DNA of 64,000 bases from positions 2,217,001 through 2,281,000 of the forward strand of contig NZ_CP090059.1 in the NCBI RefSeq assembly GCF_021391395.1, read 5' to 3'. The position numbers and the translations under genes were made by a program. Below, one piece after another: positions 10,623 through 19,419 of this stretch. The DNA comes from Sphingomonas cannabina (GTDB taxonomy: Bacteria; Pseudomonadota; Alphaproteobacteria; Sphingomonadales; Sphingomonadaceae). Positions within the stretch are counted from its first letter, which is position 1. Each line of letters opens with the position of its first letter. The notes under the pieces are model-generated. The model had not been told where the DNA came from, searched no databases, and was given only the letters and a program-made list of their open reading frames with translations.

Positions 10623-12131
10623 TTGGTCGAATCGCACGGCAAGCCGTTGTTCATCCTGTCCTTTCGCCAACGCGACGAGCTGGCGGCGGCGACGACGCGC
10701 GGCGGCTGGCGGCCGGTGGCGGCGCGGCGGAGCGAAGGTGCGGCGCGGCGGCTGGTGGCGAGCGGCGCGGCGGTGGCGGTGATCGATGCGCGCGGTGCCC
10801 TCGACGAAGGGCTCGCCGCGACGCGGATGCTGGGCGAGGCGGTTGCCGCGGACGGGCGGGCGCTGCTGGTGCTCGTGTCGCACAATGATGCGGCGGCATT
10901 GCCGGAGTTCCGGGCGGCGGGGGCGACGCATTTCCTGGTGAGCCCGATGCGCGAGGTCGAGCTGCAGGAAGCGATCCGCTTCGCCGAGCGCCACGCCCAA
11001 CGCGCTTCCGGCGGCTGGATCACGGAAACGCAGCCGAGCGAGCCGCTGGCCTGGCGCTACGATCATGCGCGCCGCTCGCTCCAGCTTTCGCCCGCGCTGG
11101 CGGCGAGCCTGGAGGCGCCGGCGGATGCGAGCGTCAGCCAGATGCTGCGGCGGGTGCGCGAGGATCGGCCGCTGCTCGCGGCAGCATTGCGGCGGCTGGA
11201 GCAGCGGGAGAGCGCGACCTTCGCCCACGACTTGCCGGGCGTGGGGCGGGTGGTCGAGCACATCCAGCGCGACCCGCGTACCGGACGGCTCCATGCGCTG
11301 ATCGAGCCGTTGGGCGAGACGCCCGATGCCAGCGCGGAGATGCGCGACGTGTTCCCGCGCCGCTCGCGGTCGCTGGCGACGCTGGCGGAGGAACTGCCGC
11401 GTGCCTTTGCCGAGCACGAGATCGACGTGCTGTTCCAGCCGCAGGTGGTGTGCGCGACCGGGCAGATCGTCGGGGTGGAGGCGCTGGCGCGCTGGCACCA
11501 TCCCCGGCTGGGCGAGATCGGAGCGGAGGCGCTGATCGCGGCGGCGGCGCGGGCGGGGCAGGGGCCGGTGCTGTCGGGCTATCTCCAGAATCGCGCGCTC
11601 GGCGCCGCTGCCGGGTGGGCGGGGGCGCTGGCGCGGCTCAAGCTGTCGATCAACGTCACGGCGGAGGATCTGGCAGCGCCGGGATTCGGGGCGACGATGC
11701 TGGAGCGGATTGCCGCGCACGGCATCGCGCCGGAGCGGGTGACGGTCGAGGTGACGGAGAGCGGACTGATCGAATCGCTCGAATCGGCCACGGAGGCGCT
11801 GGAGATGCTGCGCGGCGCCGGATGCCTGATCGCGATCGACGATTTCGGGACGGGCTATTCGAGCCTCGCCTATCTCAACGCGCTGCCGCTCGACGTGTTG
11901 AAGCTCGACAAGCGGATGACGCAGCAGATGGTGAGCTCGCCGCGCGAGCGGATCGTGGTGCGCGGGGTGATCGGCATGGCGCGGTCGCTGGGGCTGTCGG
12001 TGGTGGCCGAGGGGGTCGAGACGCGGGAGCAGCTCGACCGCGTGATCGCGGAAGGGTGCGACCTCTACCAGGGGTATCTGTGTGCGCCCGCGGTGGACAG
12101 CGCGCGGTTGGCGGAACTGGTCGGGGCCTGA
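10623..12131 (+). CDS. EAL-domain cyclic-di-GMP phosphodiesterase
   Basis: 502 residues if translation starts at the TTG at 10623, which follows a good ribosome site (GAGGGGG, 5-base spacing); no ATG is suitable. Residues about 5-125 resemble a degenerate receiver-like domain (AVAVIDARG, VLVSHND, AAGATHFLVSPM). A weakly defined linker follows, then the EAL domain at about 250-500. Key residues of active phosphodiesterases are visible: VEALARW, the DDFGTGYSS loop, KLDKRM, VVAEGVET and YQGYL. No GGDEF domain is present. It should lower cyclic-di-GMP, the signal that a PilZ protein about 7 kb away (19014-19373) is built to sense. Confidence 0.9.
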   Translation: MVESHGKPLFILSFRQRDELAAATTRGGWRPVAARRSEGAARRLVASGAAVAVIDARGALDEGLAATRMLGEAVAADGRALLVLVSHNDAAALPEFRAAGATHFLVSPMREVELQEAIRFAERHAQRASGGWITETQPSEPLAWRYDHARRSLQLSPALAASLEAPADASVSQMLRRVREDRPLLAAALRRLEQRESATFAHDLPGVGRVVEHIQRDPRTGRLHALIEPLGETPDASAEMRDVFPRRSRSLATLAEELPRAFAEHEIDVLFQPQVVCATGQIVGVEALARWHHPRLGEIGAEALIAAAARAGQGPVLSGYLQNRALGAAAGWAGALARLKLSINVTAEDLAAPGFGATMLERIAAHGIAPERVTVEVTESGLIESLESATEALEMLRGAGCLIAIDDFGTGYSSLAYLNALPLDVLKLDKRMTQQMVSSPRERIVVRGVIGMARSLGLSVVAEGVETREQLDRVIAEGCDLYQGYLCAPAVDSARLAELVGA

Positions 12132-12182
12132 GCGGCGATATTGTCGCGGGAGCCCTCCACCGCTTTCGGTGATCCGTCTCTC

Positions 12183-12283
12183 CTTCGTCATTCTCGCGAA
12201 GGCGGGAATCCATTGTCGCTGAAGCGGATGAGAGCCACTACCGCCAGCCAGAATGGATTCCCGCCTTCGCGGGAATGACGAAG
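12183..12283. repeat. REP-like inverted repeat, 32-bp arms
   Basis: Arms at 12183-12214 and 12252-12283 are reverse complements with one mismatch and contain the core GCGAAGGCGGGAATCCATT. The spacer is 37 bases. It lies 51 bases after the EAL stop and could also end transcription. Confidence 0.8.
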
Positions 12284-12311
12284 ATTGGGATATCACGCCA
12301 AACTACGTCAC

Positions 12312-12676
12312 TACCAAAAATGTTGACTAACTTGACTTGCCGCATGTGTGTGCGAGCCACTCCGCTGGAGATGCGGTGTGAAGGCGACAGGGACGCGACA
12401 GGGACGCGACAGGGACGCGACAGGGACGCGACAGGGACGCGACAGGGACGCGACAGGGACGCGACAGGGACGCGACAGGGACGCGACAGGGACGCGACAG
12501 GGACGCGACAGGGACGCGACAGGGACGCGACAGGGACGCGACAGGGACGCGACAGGGACGCGACAGGGACGCGGCGCCGACGCGACTTGGACAGGATCTA
12601 CGAACTCAAAGAGCAGGCCAGTGCCGCAGCGGCACCGGGCTCGGTAAGCCAAGCAGGCGAAATCCTACATTGCAAG
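12312..12676 (+). repeat. Dispersed element copy A, with internal tandem array
   Basis: This gap has no convincing gene. It is related to 34914-35159: both open with GTTGAC(T/C)AA-TTGACT, carry a GACGCGACA-rich middle, then GATCTAC and TCAAAGA blocks, and end in the same 30-bp sequence (12647-12676 here) that includes AAGCAGGCGAAATCCTACAT. A frame runs through the element and would give a low-complexity Arg/Asp/Gly/Thr protein ending SQAGEILHCK, but its composition follows the DNA repeat and no ribosome site is seen. Whether this is a mobile non-coding element, an RNA or a peptide gene is open. Confidence 0.6.
12384..12570. repeat. Perfect 11-bp tandem repeat, 17 copies
   Basis: The unit GCGACAGGGAC is repeated 17 times without a mismatch over 187 bases. 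A degenerate tail continues for about 20 bases. Because 11 is not a multiple of 3, any frame through it cycles every 33 bases. Perfect identity implies recent expansion by slippage or unequal exchange. Confidence 0.97.
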
Positions 12677-12724
12677 CCAGGGCGAAGAGTTCGTGGCCGC
12701 CCGTTCCAGGGCCGTGCTGCCAGT

Positions 12725-12855
12725 CAATCCTCCCCCGCCAGGGGGAGGTGTCAGCCACAGGCTGACGGAGGGGGAGGACGGCGATCCGCTATCGATGTGC
12801 TTCCTCCCCCTCCGTCACGCTTCGCGTGCCACCTCCCCCTGGCGGGGGAGGATTG
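12725..12855. repeat. Paired REP-like palindrome, nearly identical to 21931-22060
   Basis: An outer inverted repeat (CAATCCTCCCCCGCCAGG against its complement) encloses a second pair around GTCAGCC-AGGCTGAC and CTCCGTCACGCTTCGCGTG. It sits just past the end of mfd. A second copy at 21931-22060 differs mainly in about 13 central bases. Confidence 0.85.
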
Positions 12856-12893
12856 AAGAAGGCCACCTTCCCCGCGGTTCTGAATCCCCCCGC

Positions 12894-15800
12894 CTAACCC
12901 GCCGCCTTCGCCAGCCCGCGCGAGAGCTGGAGCGCGCCGTTGAGCCGCGCCTTCGGGTCGGCCCAGGCACGGTTGATAACGAGGCGATGATCGGGGCGCA
13001 GCTTTGCGGTGTCGCCGAGGCGCGCGACATAGGCGAGCAGGCCGTCGATGTTGGGGAACCTGTCCTCGTGGAAGCTCACCAGCGCGCCCTTGGGGCCGAC
13101 GTCGATCTTGGCGACGCAGGCGTGCTTGGCGTTGAGCTTGATCTCCATGAGGCGCAGCAGGTTCTCGGTCTCGTCGGGGAGTTTGCCGAAGCGGTCGATC
13201 ATCTCGGCGGCGAACGCCTCCAGCCCGGCGACCTCGTCGATCTCGTTGAGGCGGCGGTAGAGGCCCATGCGCAGGTCGAGATCGGGGACGTAGACGTCCG
13301 GAATCAGGATCGGCGCGTCGATGGTGATCTGGGGGCTGAAATCGGTGGGGCGCTGGAGCGCTCCGCCGGCGCGGGCTTCGAGGATCGCCTCCTCCAGCAT
13401 CGACTGGTAGAGTTCGTAGCCGACCTCCTTGATATGGCCGGACTGCTCGTCGCCGAGCAGGTTGCCGGCGCCGCGGATGTCGAGATCGTGGCTGGCGAGC
13501 TGGAAACCGGCGCCGAGCGATTCGAGGTCGGAGAGCACCTTGAGCCGCTTTTCCGCCGCCTCGGTCATCAGCCGTTCGGGCGGCGTGGTGAGATAGGCGT
13601 AGGCGCGCGTTTTCGCCCGGCCGACGCGGCCGCGGAGCTGATAGAGCTGGGCGAGGCCGAAGCGGTCGGCACGGTTGACGATCATCGTGTTGGCGGAGGG
13701 GATGTCGATCCCGCTCTCGATGATGGTGGTCGAGACCAGCACCTCGAACTTCTTGTCGTAGAAGGCCGACATCCGCTCCTCGACCTCGGTCGGGGACATC
13801 TGGCCATGGGCGACGACGTAGCGGACCTCAGGCACCGCCTCGCGCAGGAACTCCTCGATGTCGGGCAGGTCGGCGATGCGCGGGGTGACGACGAAGCTCT
13901 GGCCGCCGCGATAATGTTCGCGCAGCAGCGCCTCGCGCAGCACGACCGGGTCCCAGGGCATGACATAGGTGCGCACCGCGAGGCGATCGACCGGCGGGGT
14001 CTGGATCACCGACAGCTCACGCAGGCCGGACATCGCCATCTGCAGGGTGCGCGGGATCGGGGTGGCGGTGAGGGTCAGGACGTGGACGTCGGTCTTGAGC
14101 GCCTTCAGCCGTTCCTTGTGGGTGACGCCGAAGCGCTGCTCCTCGTCGACGATGACGAGACCGAGCCGCTTGAACTCGATGCCCTTGGCGAGGAGCGCAT
14201 GGGTGCCGACGACGATGTCGATCTTGCCCGAGGTGAGTCCTTCCTTGACCGCCTTGGCCTCATTGGCGGGGACGAGGCGGGAGAGGCGGCCGATCTCGAT
14301 CGGGAAGCCTTCGAAGCGTTCGCGGAAGTTGTTGTAGTGCTGGCGGGCGAGCAAAGTGGTCGGGCACACCACCGCCACCTGCATTCCCGCCATCGCCGCG
14401 ACGAAGGCGGCGCGCAGCGCGACCTCGGTCTTGCCGAAGCCGACGTCGCCGACGATCAGCCGGTCCATCGGCTTGCCGGCGGACAGGTCTTCCAGCGCAT
14501 CGGCGATGGCGCGGTCCTGGTCGTCCGTCTCCTGATAGGGGAAGCGGTCGACGAAGGTCGCGAAGCCGGTGGCGTCGGGCTCGGCGACCTCGGCGGGGCG
14601 CAGCGCGCGTTCGGCGGCGGTCTTGATGAGCTCGCCCGCGATCTCGCGGATGCGCTCCTTCATCCGCGCCTTGCGGCGCTGCCACGCCTCGCCGCCGAGG
14701 CGGTCGAGGGCGGCGCCTTCTTCGCTGGAGCCGTAGCGGCTCAGCACCTCGAGGTTCTCGACCGGCACGTAGAGCTTGTCGCCGCCGGCATAGGTGAGCG
14801 CGACGCAATCGTGCGGCGCCCGTTGCACCGGGATCTGCGTCAGCCCTTCGTAACGGCCGATGCCATGGTCGACGTGGACGACGAGGTCGCCGGGCGACAG
14901 CGTGGCGAGCTCGGCGAGGAAGGCGTCGGCCGACTTGCGGCGCTTCTGCCGGCGGACGAGGCGGTCGCCGAGCATGTCCTGTTCGGTGAGTAGCGCGACA
15001 TCGGGCGCGGTGAAGCCGTGGTCGAGCGGGAGGACGATCAGGGCGGTGCCCTTGTCGCCCGCCGCCTGCGCTTCCTGCCAGCTGTCGACGAGGCGGAGGC
15101 CCTTGAGATCATGGTCTTCAAGCAGCCCCTTGAGGCGCTCGCGCGAACCCTGGGAATAGCTGGCGAGGACCGTCTTGCGGCCCGCCGCTTTCACATTGGC
15201 GAGGTGGGCGACGACCGCCTCGTAGACATTCTTGCCGCCCGACCGCTCGGGCGCGAAGTCGCGGGGGCCGTCGACGTTGAATTCGAGGACGGTCGCGCTC
15301 TCGGGCTCGTGGAAGGGGGTGGCGACATGCGCGGGCGTGGCTTTCAGCGCCTCGGCCCATTCCTCCGACGTCAGGTACAGCGCGTCGGGAGCGAGCGGGC
15401 GGTAGCTGCCTGGCTCGGCGCCGGCGGCGCGCATACGATTGGCATGATAATCGGCGATCGCCTCGAATCGCGCTTCGGCGGCGCCGGAAACGCCGGTGTC
15501 GCGGACCACGACGGCGCCGTCCGGCAGATGATCGAACAGCGTCTCCAGCCGCTCCTCGAACAGCGGCAGCCAATGCTCCATGCCGGCGAGGCGGCGGCCG
15601 TCGCTCACCGCCTCGTAGAGCGGGTCGCCGGTGGCGGTGGCGCCGAACTTCTCGCGGTAGCGGGTGCGGAAGCGCTTGATCGAGTCCTCGTCGAGCAGCG
15701 CTTCGGAGGCGGGGAGGAGGGTGAAGCCCGGGACGGTGCCGGTGGTGCGCTGCGTGGCGGGATCGAAGGTGCGCACCGTCTCGATCTCGTCGCCGAAGAA

Positions 15801-16349
15801 ATCGAGGCGCAGGCCCTGCTCGGCGCCCGAGGGGAAGAGGTCGACCAGGCCGCCGCGGACGGCGAACTCGCCCGCGTCCGCGACGGTTTCGGTGCGGACA
15901 TAGCCGTTAGCCTGGAGGAGGGCGGTCAGGCGGTCGAGCGAGATGCGTTCGCCTGGGGCAAGCCTGGCGACGAGCTGGCGGATGCGGAACGGGGTGAGGG
16001 TGCGCTGGGCGGCGGCGTTGGCGGTGGTGACGAGGAGGCGGGGCGCCTTCGCCGGCTGCTGGAGCGCGTGGAGCGTCGCCAGCCGCTCCGACATCATCCT
16101 CAGCGTCGGCGAGGCGCGGTCGTAGGGCAGGCAGTCCCAGGCCGGGAAGGTCAGTATCTCCAGCTCCGGCGCGAAGAAGGGCGCGGTTGCCGCGACCTCG
16201 CGCATCGCCGCTTCGTCGGGGACGATGAACACCGCACCGCCCTTGGCCGCGCGGGCGAGATCGGCGAGCAGCACCGGCTGGAACCCGGTCGCCACGCCGG
16301 CGAGGGTGAGGGGGGATCTGGCGGAGAGGATTTTATTGAGGTCGGACAT
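12894..16349 (-). CDS. mfd: Transcription-repair coupling factor
   Basis: 1151-residue DNA translocase that removes RNA polymerase stalled at lesions and recruits UvrA. In order: N-terminal UvrB-homology region, an RNA polymerase-interacting domain around PGDLVVHVDHGIGRYEGL, a RecG-like translocase motor with Walker A VGDVGFGKTEVA and DEEQ box VIVDEEQRFG, and the C-terminal domain. The start chosen is ATG 16349 (MSDLNKIL); the frame stays open 18 codons further into a REP palindrome that is unlikely to be coding. Length fits the family. Confidence 0.96.
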   Translation of the reverse strand: MSDLNKILSARSPLTLAGVATGFQPVLLADLARAAKGGAVFIVPDEAAMREVAATAPFFAPELEILTFPAWDCLPYDRASPTLRMMSERLATLHALQQPAKAPRLLVTTANAAAQRTLTPFRIRQLVARLAPGERISLDRLTALLQANGYVRTETVADAGEFAVRGGLVDLFPSGAEQGLRLDFFGDEIETVRTFDPATQRTTGTVPGFTLLPASEALLDEDSIKRFRTRYREKFGATATGDPLYEAVSDGRRLAGMEHWLPLFEERLETLFDHLPDGAVVVRDTGVSGAAEARFEAIADYHANRMRAAGAEPGSYRPLAPDALYLTSEEWAEALKATPAHVATPFHEPESATVLEFNVDGPRDFAPERSGGKNVYEAVVAHLANVKAAGRKTVLASYSQGSRERLKGLLEDHDLKGLRLVDSWQEAQAAGDKGTALIVLPLDHGFTAPDVALLTEQDMLGDRLVRRQKRRKSADAFLAELATLSPGDLVVHVDHGIGRYEGLTQIPVQRAPHDCVALTYAGGDKLYVPVENLEVLSRYGSSEEGAALDRLGGEAWQRRKARMKERIREIAGELIKTAAERALRPAEVAEPDATGFATFVDRFPYQETDDQDRAIADALEDLSAGKPMDRLIVGDVGFGKTEVALRAAFVAAMAGMQVAVVCPTTLLARQHYNNFRERFEGFPIEIGRLSRLVPANEAKAVKEGLTSGKIDIVVGTHALLAKGIEFKRLGLVIVDEEQRFGVTHKERLKALKTDVHVLTLTATPIPRTLQMAMSGLRELSVIQTPPVDRLAVRTYVMPWDPVVLREALLREHYRGGQSFVVTPRIADLPDIEEFLREAVPEVRYVVAHGQMSPTEVEERMSAFYDKKFEVLVSTTIIESGIDIPSANTMIVNRADRFGLAQLYQLRGRVGRAKTRAYAYLTTPPERLMTEAAEKRLKVLSDLESLGAGFQLASHDLDIRGAGNLLGDEQSGHIKEVGYELYQSMLEEAILEARAGGALQRPTDFSPQITIDAPILIPDVYVPDLDLRMGLYRRLNEIDEVAGLEAFAAEMIDRFGKLPDETENLLRLMEIKLNAKHACVAKIDVGPKGALVSFHEDRFPNIDGLLAYVARLGDTAKLRPDHRLVINRAWADPKARLNGALQLSRGLAKAAG

Positions 16350-16361
16350 TTCACTTCTTTC

Positions 16362-16460
16362 GCCCCTCCCTTCAGGGGAGGGGTTAGAGGTGGGGCGGTG
16401 CAACTGGCGATTGGCTTGCGGCCAGGCCCCACCCCAACCCCTCCCCTGAAGGGGAGGGGC
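16362..16460. repeat. REP-like paired palindrome between mfd and sdhE
   Basis: Arms of the type CCCCTCCCTTCAGGGGAGGGG at 16362-16382 and its counterpart at 16438-16460, separated by an inner GTGGGG/CCCCAC pair. It fills the gap between the sdhE stop and the mfd start. Confidence 0.8.
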
Positions 16461-16465
16461 TTTGG

Positions 16466-16732
16466 CTATCTCGCGATCGGAACGTAACTGAGGGTCTTGA
16501 GTGCGGTCATCATCTCCCCCTGCCAGCGCTCGGGGACCGGCTGCGTGCCCATCGCCCAGGCCATGATGTCAACGTCCTGCTCCTCCAGGAACGCCTCGAA
16601 CCAGGCGATGTCGGCGTCGCTCCAGCCGGTGGCGTGGGCGTCGAAGAAGCCGCCGATCATCAGGTCGGCTTCCTTGGTGCCGCGGTGCCAGGCGCGGAAG
16701 CGCAGGCGCTTGAGGCGGTGTTCGCGGTCCAT
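16466..16732 (-). CDS. sdhE: FAD assembly factor SdhE
   Basis: 88 residues; helps attach FAD covalently to the flavoprotein subunit of succinate dehydrogenase. The conserved RGxxE motif appears as HRGTKEAD at about 17-24, followed by the WFEAFLEEQDVDIMAW helix typical of the SdhE/Sdh5 fold. It is divergent from recG with 72 bases between starts. A long minus-strand frame extends upstream through recG but is a GC-driven shadow. Confidence 0.93.
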   Translation of the reverse strand: MDREHRLKRLRFRAWHRGTKEADLMIGGFFDAHATGWSDADIAWFEAFLEEQDVDIMAWAMGTQPVPERWQGEMMTALKTLSYVPIAR

Positions 16733-16804
16733 GAGACTCCAACGACGAATGGCCGGCAGCGCTGGTCGGAGCGGTCGGCGATGGGTAGAGATGGCGAGAT
16801 AGCC

Positions 16805-18871
16805 ATGCGTCCCGCCATCCTCAACCCGCTGTTCGCCGAAGTGACCGTCCTCAAGGGCGTGGGGGCCGGGCTTGCCAAGCCCTTGGAACGGCTGGGGATC
16901 GCGCGGGTGGTCGATGTCGCCTTCCACCTGCCGACAGGGTGGATCGACCGGCTGCCGCGCGAGGAGCTGGATGTCGCAGATGCCGGACGGGTGATCGCGA
17001 TCACGCTGACCCCGGTCTCCTACCGCATGGGCGGCAGCGCGCGCAGCCCGGCGCGGGTGCAGGCGGTGGACGCCGGGGGCAATTACGTGAGCCTCGTCTA
17101 TTTCGGCGGCAGCTCGGCGTGGGTGAAGAAGCTGCTGCCCCTCAATGAACCCCGGCGGGTGTCGGGCAAGCTCGAGACTTATGGCCAGGAGCTGCAGATC
17201 GTCCATCCCGACTATGTCGTGCCGCTCGAGGAAGCACCGGCGGCGGGGGAGCGCGAGGCGATCTATCCGCTGACCGAAGGCATGACCTCGCGCCGGCTCG
17301 CGGCGCTGGCGGCACAGGCGGTGGAGCGGGCGCCGGATCTGCCCGAATGGATCGAGCCGAGCCTCAAGGCGACGCGCGGCTGGCCCGGGTGGAAGGAGGC
17401 GCTGGCGCGCATCCATGCCGATCCCGCCGATGCGAAGGCGCGCGAGCGGCTCGCCTATGACGAGGTGTTCGCCAACCAGCTTGCGCTGCTGCTGGTGCGG
17501 GGCGAGGCGCGCTCGAAACGCGGCGTGCCGCTGGTAGGCGAGGGGCGTCTCAGGCAGCAGCTGCGTCTGCCTTATGCCCCGACCGGCGCACAGGCCCGCA
17601 CGATCGCCGAGATCGAGGGGGACATGGCGCAGGCGCAGCCGATGCTGCGGCTGCTGCAGGGCGACGTCGGATCGGGCAAGACGCTGGTGGCGCTGATGGC
17701 GCTGCTGATCGCGGCCGAGGCGGGGGCGCAGGGGGCGTTGCTGGCGCCGACCGAGATCCTCGCGCGGCAGCATTTCGAGACGTTGCAGCGGATGCTTGCC
17801 GGGCTGCCGGTGTCGGTCGCGATCCTCACCGGGCGCGACAAGGGGCGGGCTCGGGAGGCGACGCTGATGGGGCTCGCCGACGGATCGATCGACATCCTGG
17901 TGGGCACGCATGCGATCTTCCAGGAAGGGGTGAGCTACCGGAAGCTGGGGCTGGTGGTGGTCGACGAGCAGCATCGCTTCGGCGTCGCCCAGCGGATGAT
18001 GCTCCAGGCCAAGGCCGAGCGGCCGCCGCACCTGCTGGTGATGACCGCGACGCCGATCCCGCGCACGCTGACGCTGGCGCAGTACGGCGAGATGGACGTG
18101 AGCCGGCTCGACGAGATGCCGCCGGGACGCCAGCCGATCGAGACGCGGGTGATCTCGGACGATCGGCTCGACGAGGTGGTGGATGCGCTGGCGCGGCACT
18201 TGTCGAATGAAGGGCAGGCTTATTGGGTTTGTCCGTTGGTCGAGGAGAGCGAGAAGAGCGATCTCGCTGCCGCCGAAGCGCGGGCGGCGGCTTTGCAGGC
18301 GCGGTTCGGCGATCGCGTCGGGCTGGTCCACGGCCGGATGAAGGGGCCGGAGAAGGACGCGGTGATGGCGCGCTTCGCCGCGGGCCAGGTCGCGGTGCTG
18401 GTGGCGACGACGGTGATCGAGGTCGGCGTCGACGTGCCCAACGCGACACTGATCGTGATCGAGCATGCCGACCGGTTCGGACTCGCGCAGCTCCACCAGC
18501 TGCGCGGGCGCGTGGGGCGGGGCGGCGGACGGTCGGTGTGCCTGCTGCTGCGGACGGCGGGGCCGCTCGGCGAGACTTCCCGGGCGCGGCTGGCGCTGAT
18601 GCGGGAGACCAACGACGGTTTCCGGATTGCCGAGGAGGACCTCAGGCTGCGCGGCGCCGGCGAGATGCTGGGAACGCGCCAGTCGGGCGAGCAGCAGTTC
18701 CGCCTTGCCCCGCCGGAGACGTTCGCCGAGCTGATCGGCATGGCCAACGGCGACGCGCGCCTGCTGGTCGACCGCGACGGCGGGCTCGAGGGCGAACGTG
18801 GCCAGGCGGCGCGGATCGCGCTCTATCTGTTCGAGCGCGACGCGGCGGTGGGATTGCTGCGGGCAGGGTAG
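16805..18871 (+). CDS. recG: ATP-dependent DNA helicase RecG
   Basis: 688 residues; remodels stalled replication forks and branch-migrates Holliday junctions. The N-terminal wedge/OB domain (about 1-240) is followed by superfamily-2 motor motifs: Walker A LLQGDVGSGKTLVA, VVVDEQHRFG, TATPIPRTL, and the C-terminal QLHQLRGRVGRGG. The ATG at 16805 gives the family's normal N-terminus (NPLFAEVTVLKGVG); upstream codons lie in the divergent promoter region. The gene ends 5 bases before a REP palindrome. Confidence 0.96.
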   Translation: MRPAILNPLFAEVTVLKGVGAGLAKPLERLGIARVVDVAFHLPTGWIDRLPREELDVADAGRVIAITLTPVSYRMGGSARSPARVQAVDAGGNYVSLVYFGGSSAWVKKLLPLNEPRRVSGKLETYGQELQIVHPDYVVPLEEAPAAGEREAIYPLTEGMTSRRLAALAAQAVERAPDLPEWIEPSLKATRGWPGWKEALARIHADPADAKARERLAYDEVFANQLALLLVRGEARSKRGVPLVGEGRLRQQLRLPYAPTGAQARTIAEIEGDMAQAQPMLRLLQGDVGSGKTLVALMALLIAAEAGAQGALLAPTEILARQHFETLQRMLAGLPVSVAILTGRDKGRAREATLMGLADGSIDILVGTHAIFQEGVSYRKLGLVVVDEQHRFGVAQRMMLQAKAERPPHLLVMTATPIPRTLTLAQYGEMDVSRLDEMPPGRQPIETRVISDDRLDEVVDALARHLSNEGQAYWVCPLVEESEKSDLAAAEARAAALQARFGDRVGLVHGRMKGPEKDAVMARFAAGQVAVLVATTVIEVGVDVPNATLIVIEHADRFGLAQLHQLRGRVGRGGGRSVCLLLRTAGPLGETSRARLALMRETNDGFRIAEEDLRLRGAGEMLGTRQSGEQQFRLAPPETFAELIGMANGDARLLVDRDGGLEGERGQAARIALYLFERDAAVGLLRAG

Positions 18872-18876
18872 CTACC

Positions 18877-19011
18877 AAATCCTCCCCGGCACGGGGAGGG
18901 GGACCGCCGCCGAAGGCGGTGGTGGAGGGGGGCCTCGGCGCCGGACTCGCTTGCGGCGAGCCCCCTCCACCATGCTTCGCATGGTCCCCCTCCCCGTGCC
19001 GGGGAGGATTT
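18877..19011. repeat. REP-like paired palindrome after recG
   Basis: Outer arms AAATCCTCCCCGGCACGGGG and complement enclose a GAAGGCGG hairpin and an ATGCTTCGCAT hairpin. It separates the convergent recG and PilZ genes and shares its arm sequence with 59876-60008. Confidence 0.85.
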
Positions 19012-19013
19012 GG

Positions 19014-19373
19014 TCAGCTCTGTTTCACCAGCACCGCGATCAGCTCGTAATAGGCGGCGGCCCTGATCGGCCTCTCGAACAGGCAGCCGATGCGGCCGCC
19101 GAGCGACCAGCGGACCTCGCTCACCACAGACCCCACCATCGGCAGCACCAGCCGCAGCCGCTCACCGACGGCGATCTCGGTCTCGCAGCGCGCCATCATG
19201 CCGTGGGGCGAGATGTTGACGATCAGCAGCGGGAGCGAGCGGCCGTCGGCGGTGCCGGCGCGGGCGCGGTGATGGACCTCGTCGCGGGCCACCATCCGTT
19301 CGTCGGCATAGGCCAGGTTCCCGATCGTCATATCCGCTTCCCCGCTGGCGGGCCCATCTAGCCCGGCAGACAT
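19014..19373 (-). CDS. PilZ-domain protein (cyclic-di-GMP receptor candidate)
   Basis: 119 residues from ATG 19373, or 105 from ATG 19331, which has the better ribosome site (GGGGAAG). A single PilZ domain is seen: an Arg-rich start (RDEVHHRARA) followed by the NISPHG motif, a good match to the D/NxSxxG ligand-binding signature, then a beta-rich C-terminus. Family members bind cyclic-di-GMP and alter motility or polysaccharide production. No output domain is attached. Confidence 0.82.
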   Translation of the reverse strand: MSAGLDGPASGEADMTIGNLAYADERMVARDEVHHRARAGTADGRSLPLLIVNISPHGMMARCETEIAVGERLRLVLPMVGSVVSEVRWSLGGRIGCLFERPIRAAAYYELIAVLVKQS

Positions 19374-19419
19374 GAAAAGCTCTGCAATAAAGCTACTTAA
19401 CGAGGTGTTGCGCCCCCCT

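Noticed and set aside
12384..12570. CRISPR array
   Set aside because: Direct, spacer-less 11-bp tandem units; no 25-40 bp repeats with unique spacers and no cas genes.
12275..12856. Open frame through the 11-bp array giving a repetitive Arg/Asp/Gly/Thr protein
   Set aside because: Sequence simply follows the DNA repeat, all frames are open because the unit has no stop, and no ribosome site was seen. Kept only as part of the repeat element.
12693..14993. 766-codon plus-strand frame opposite mfd
   Set aside because: Antisense shadow; mfd on the minus strand has full motif content and length.
16733..18496. Upstream extension of the sdhE frame through recG
   Set aside because: Runs antisense to recG; SdhE homologues start at the MDREHRL methionine.
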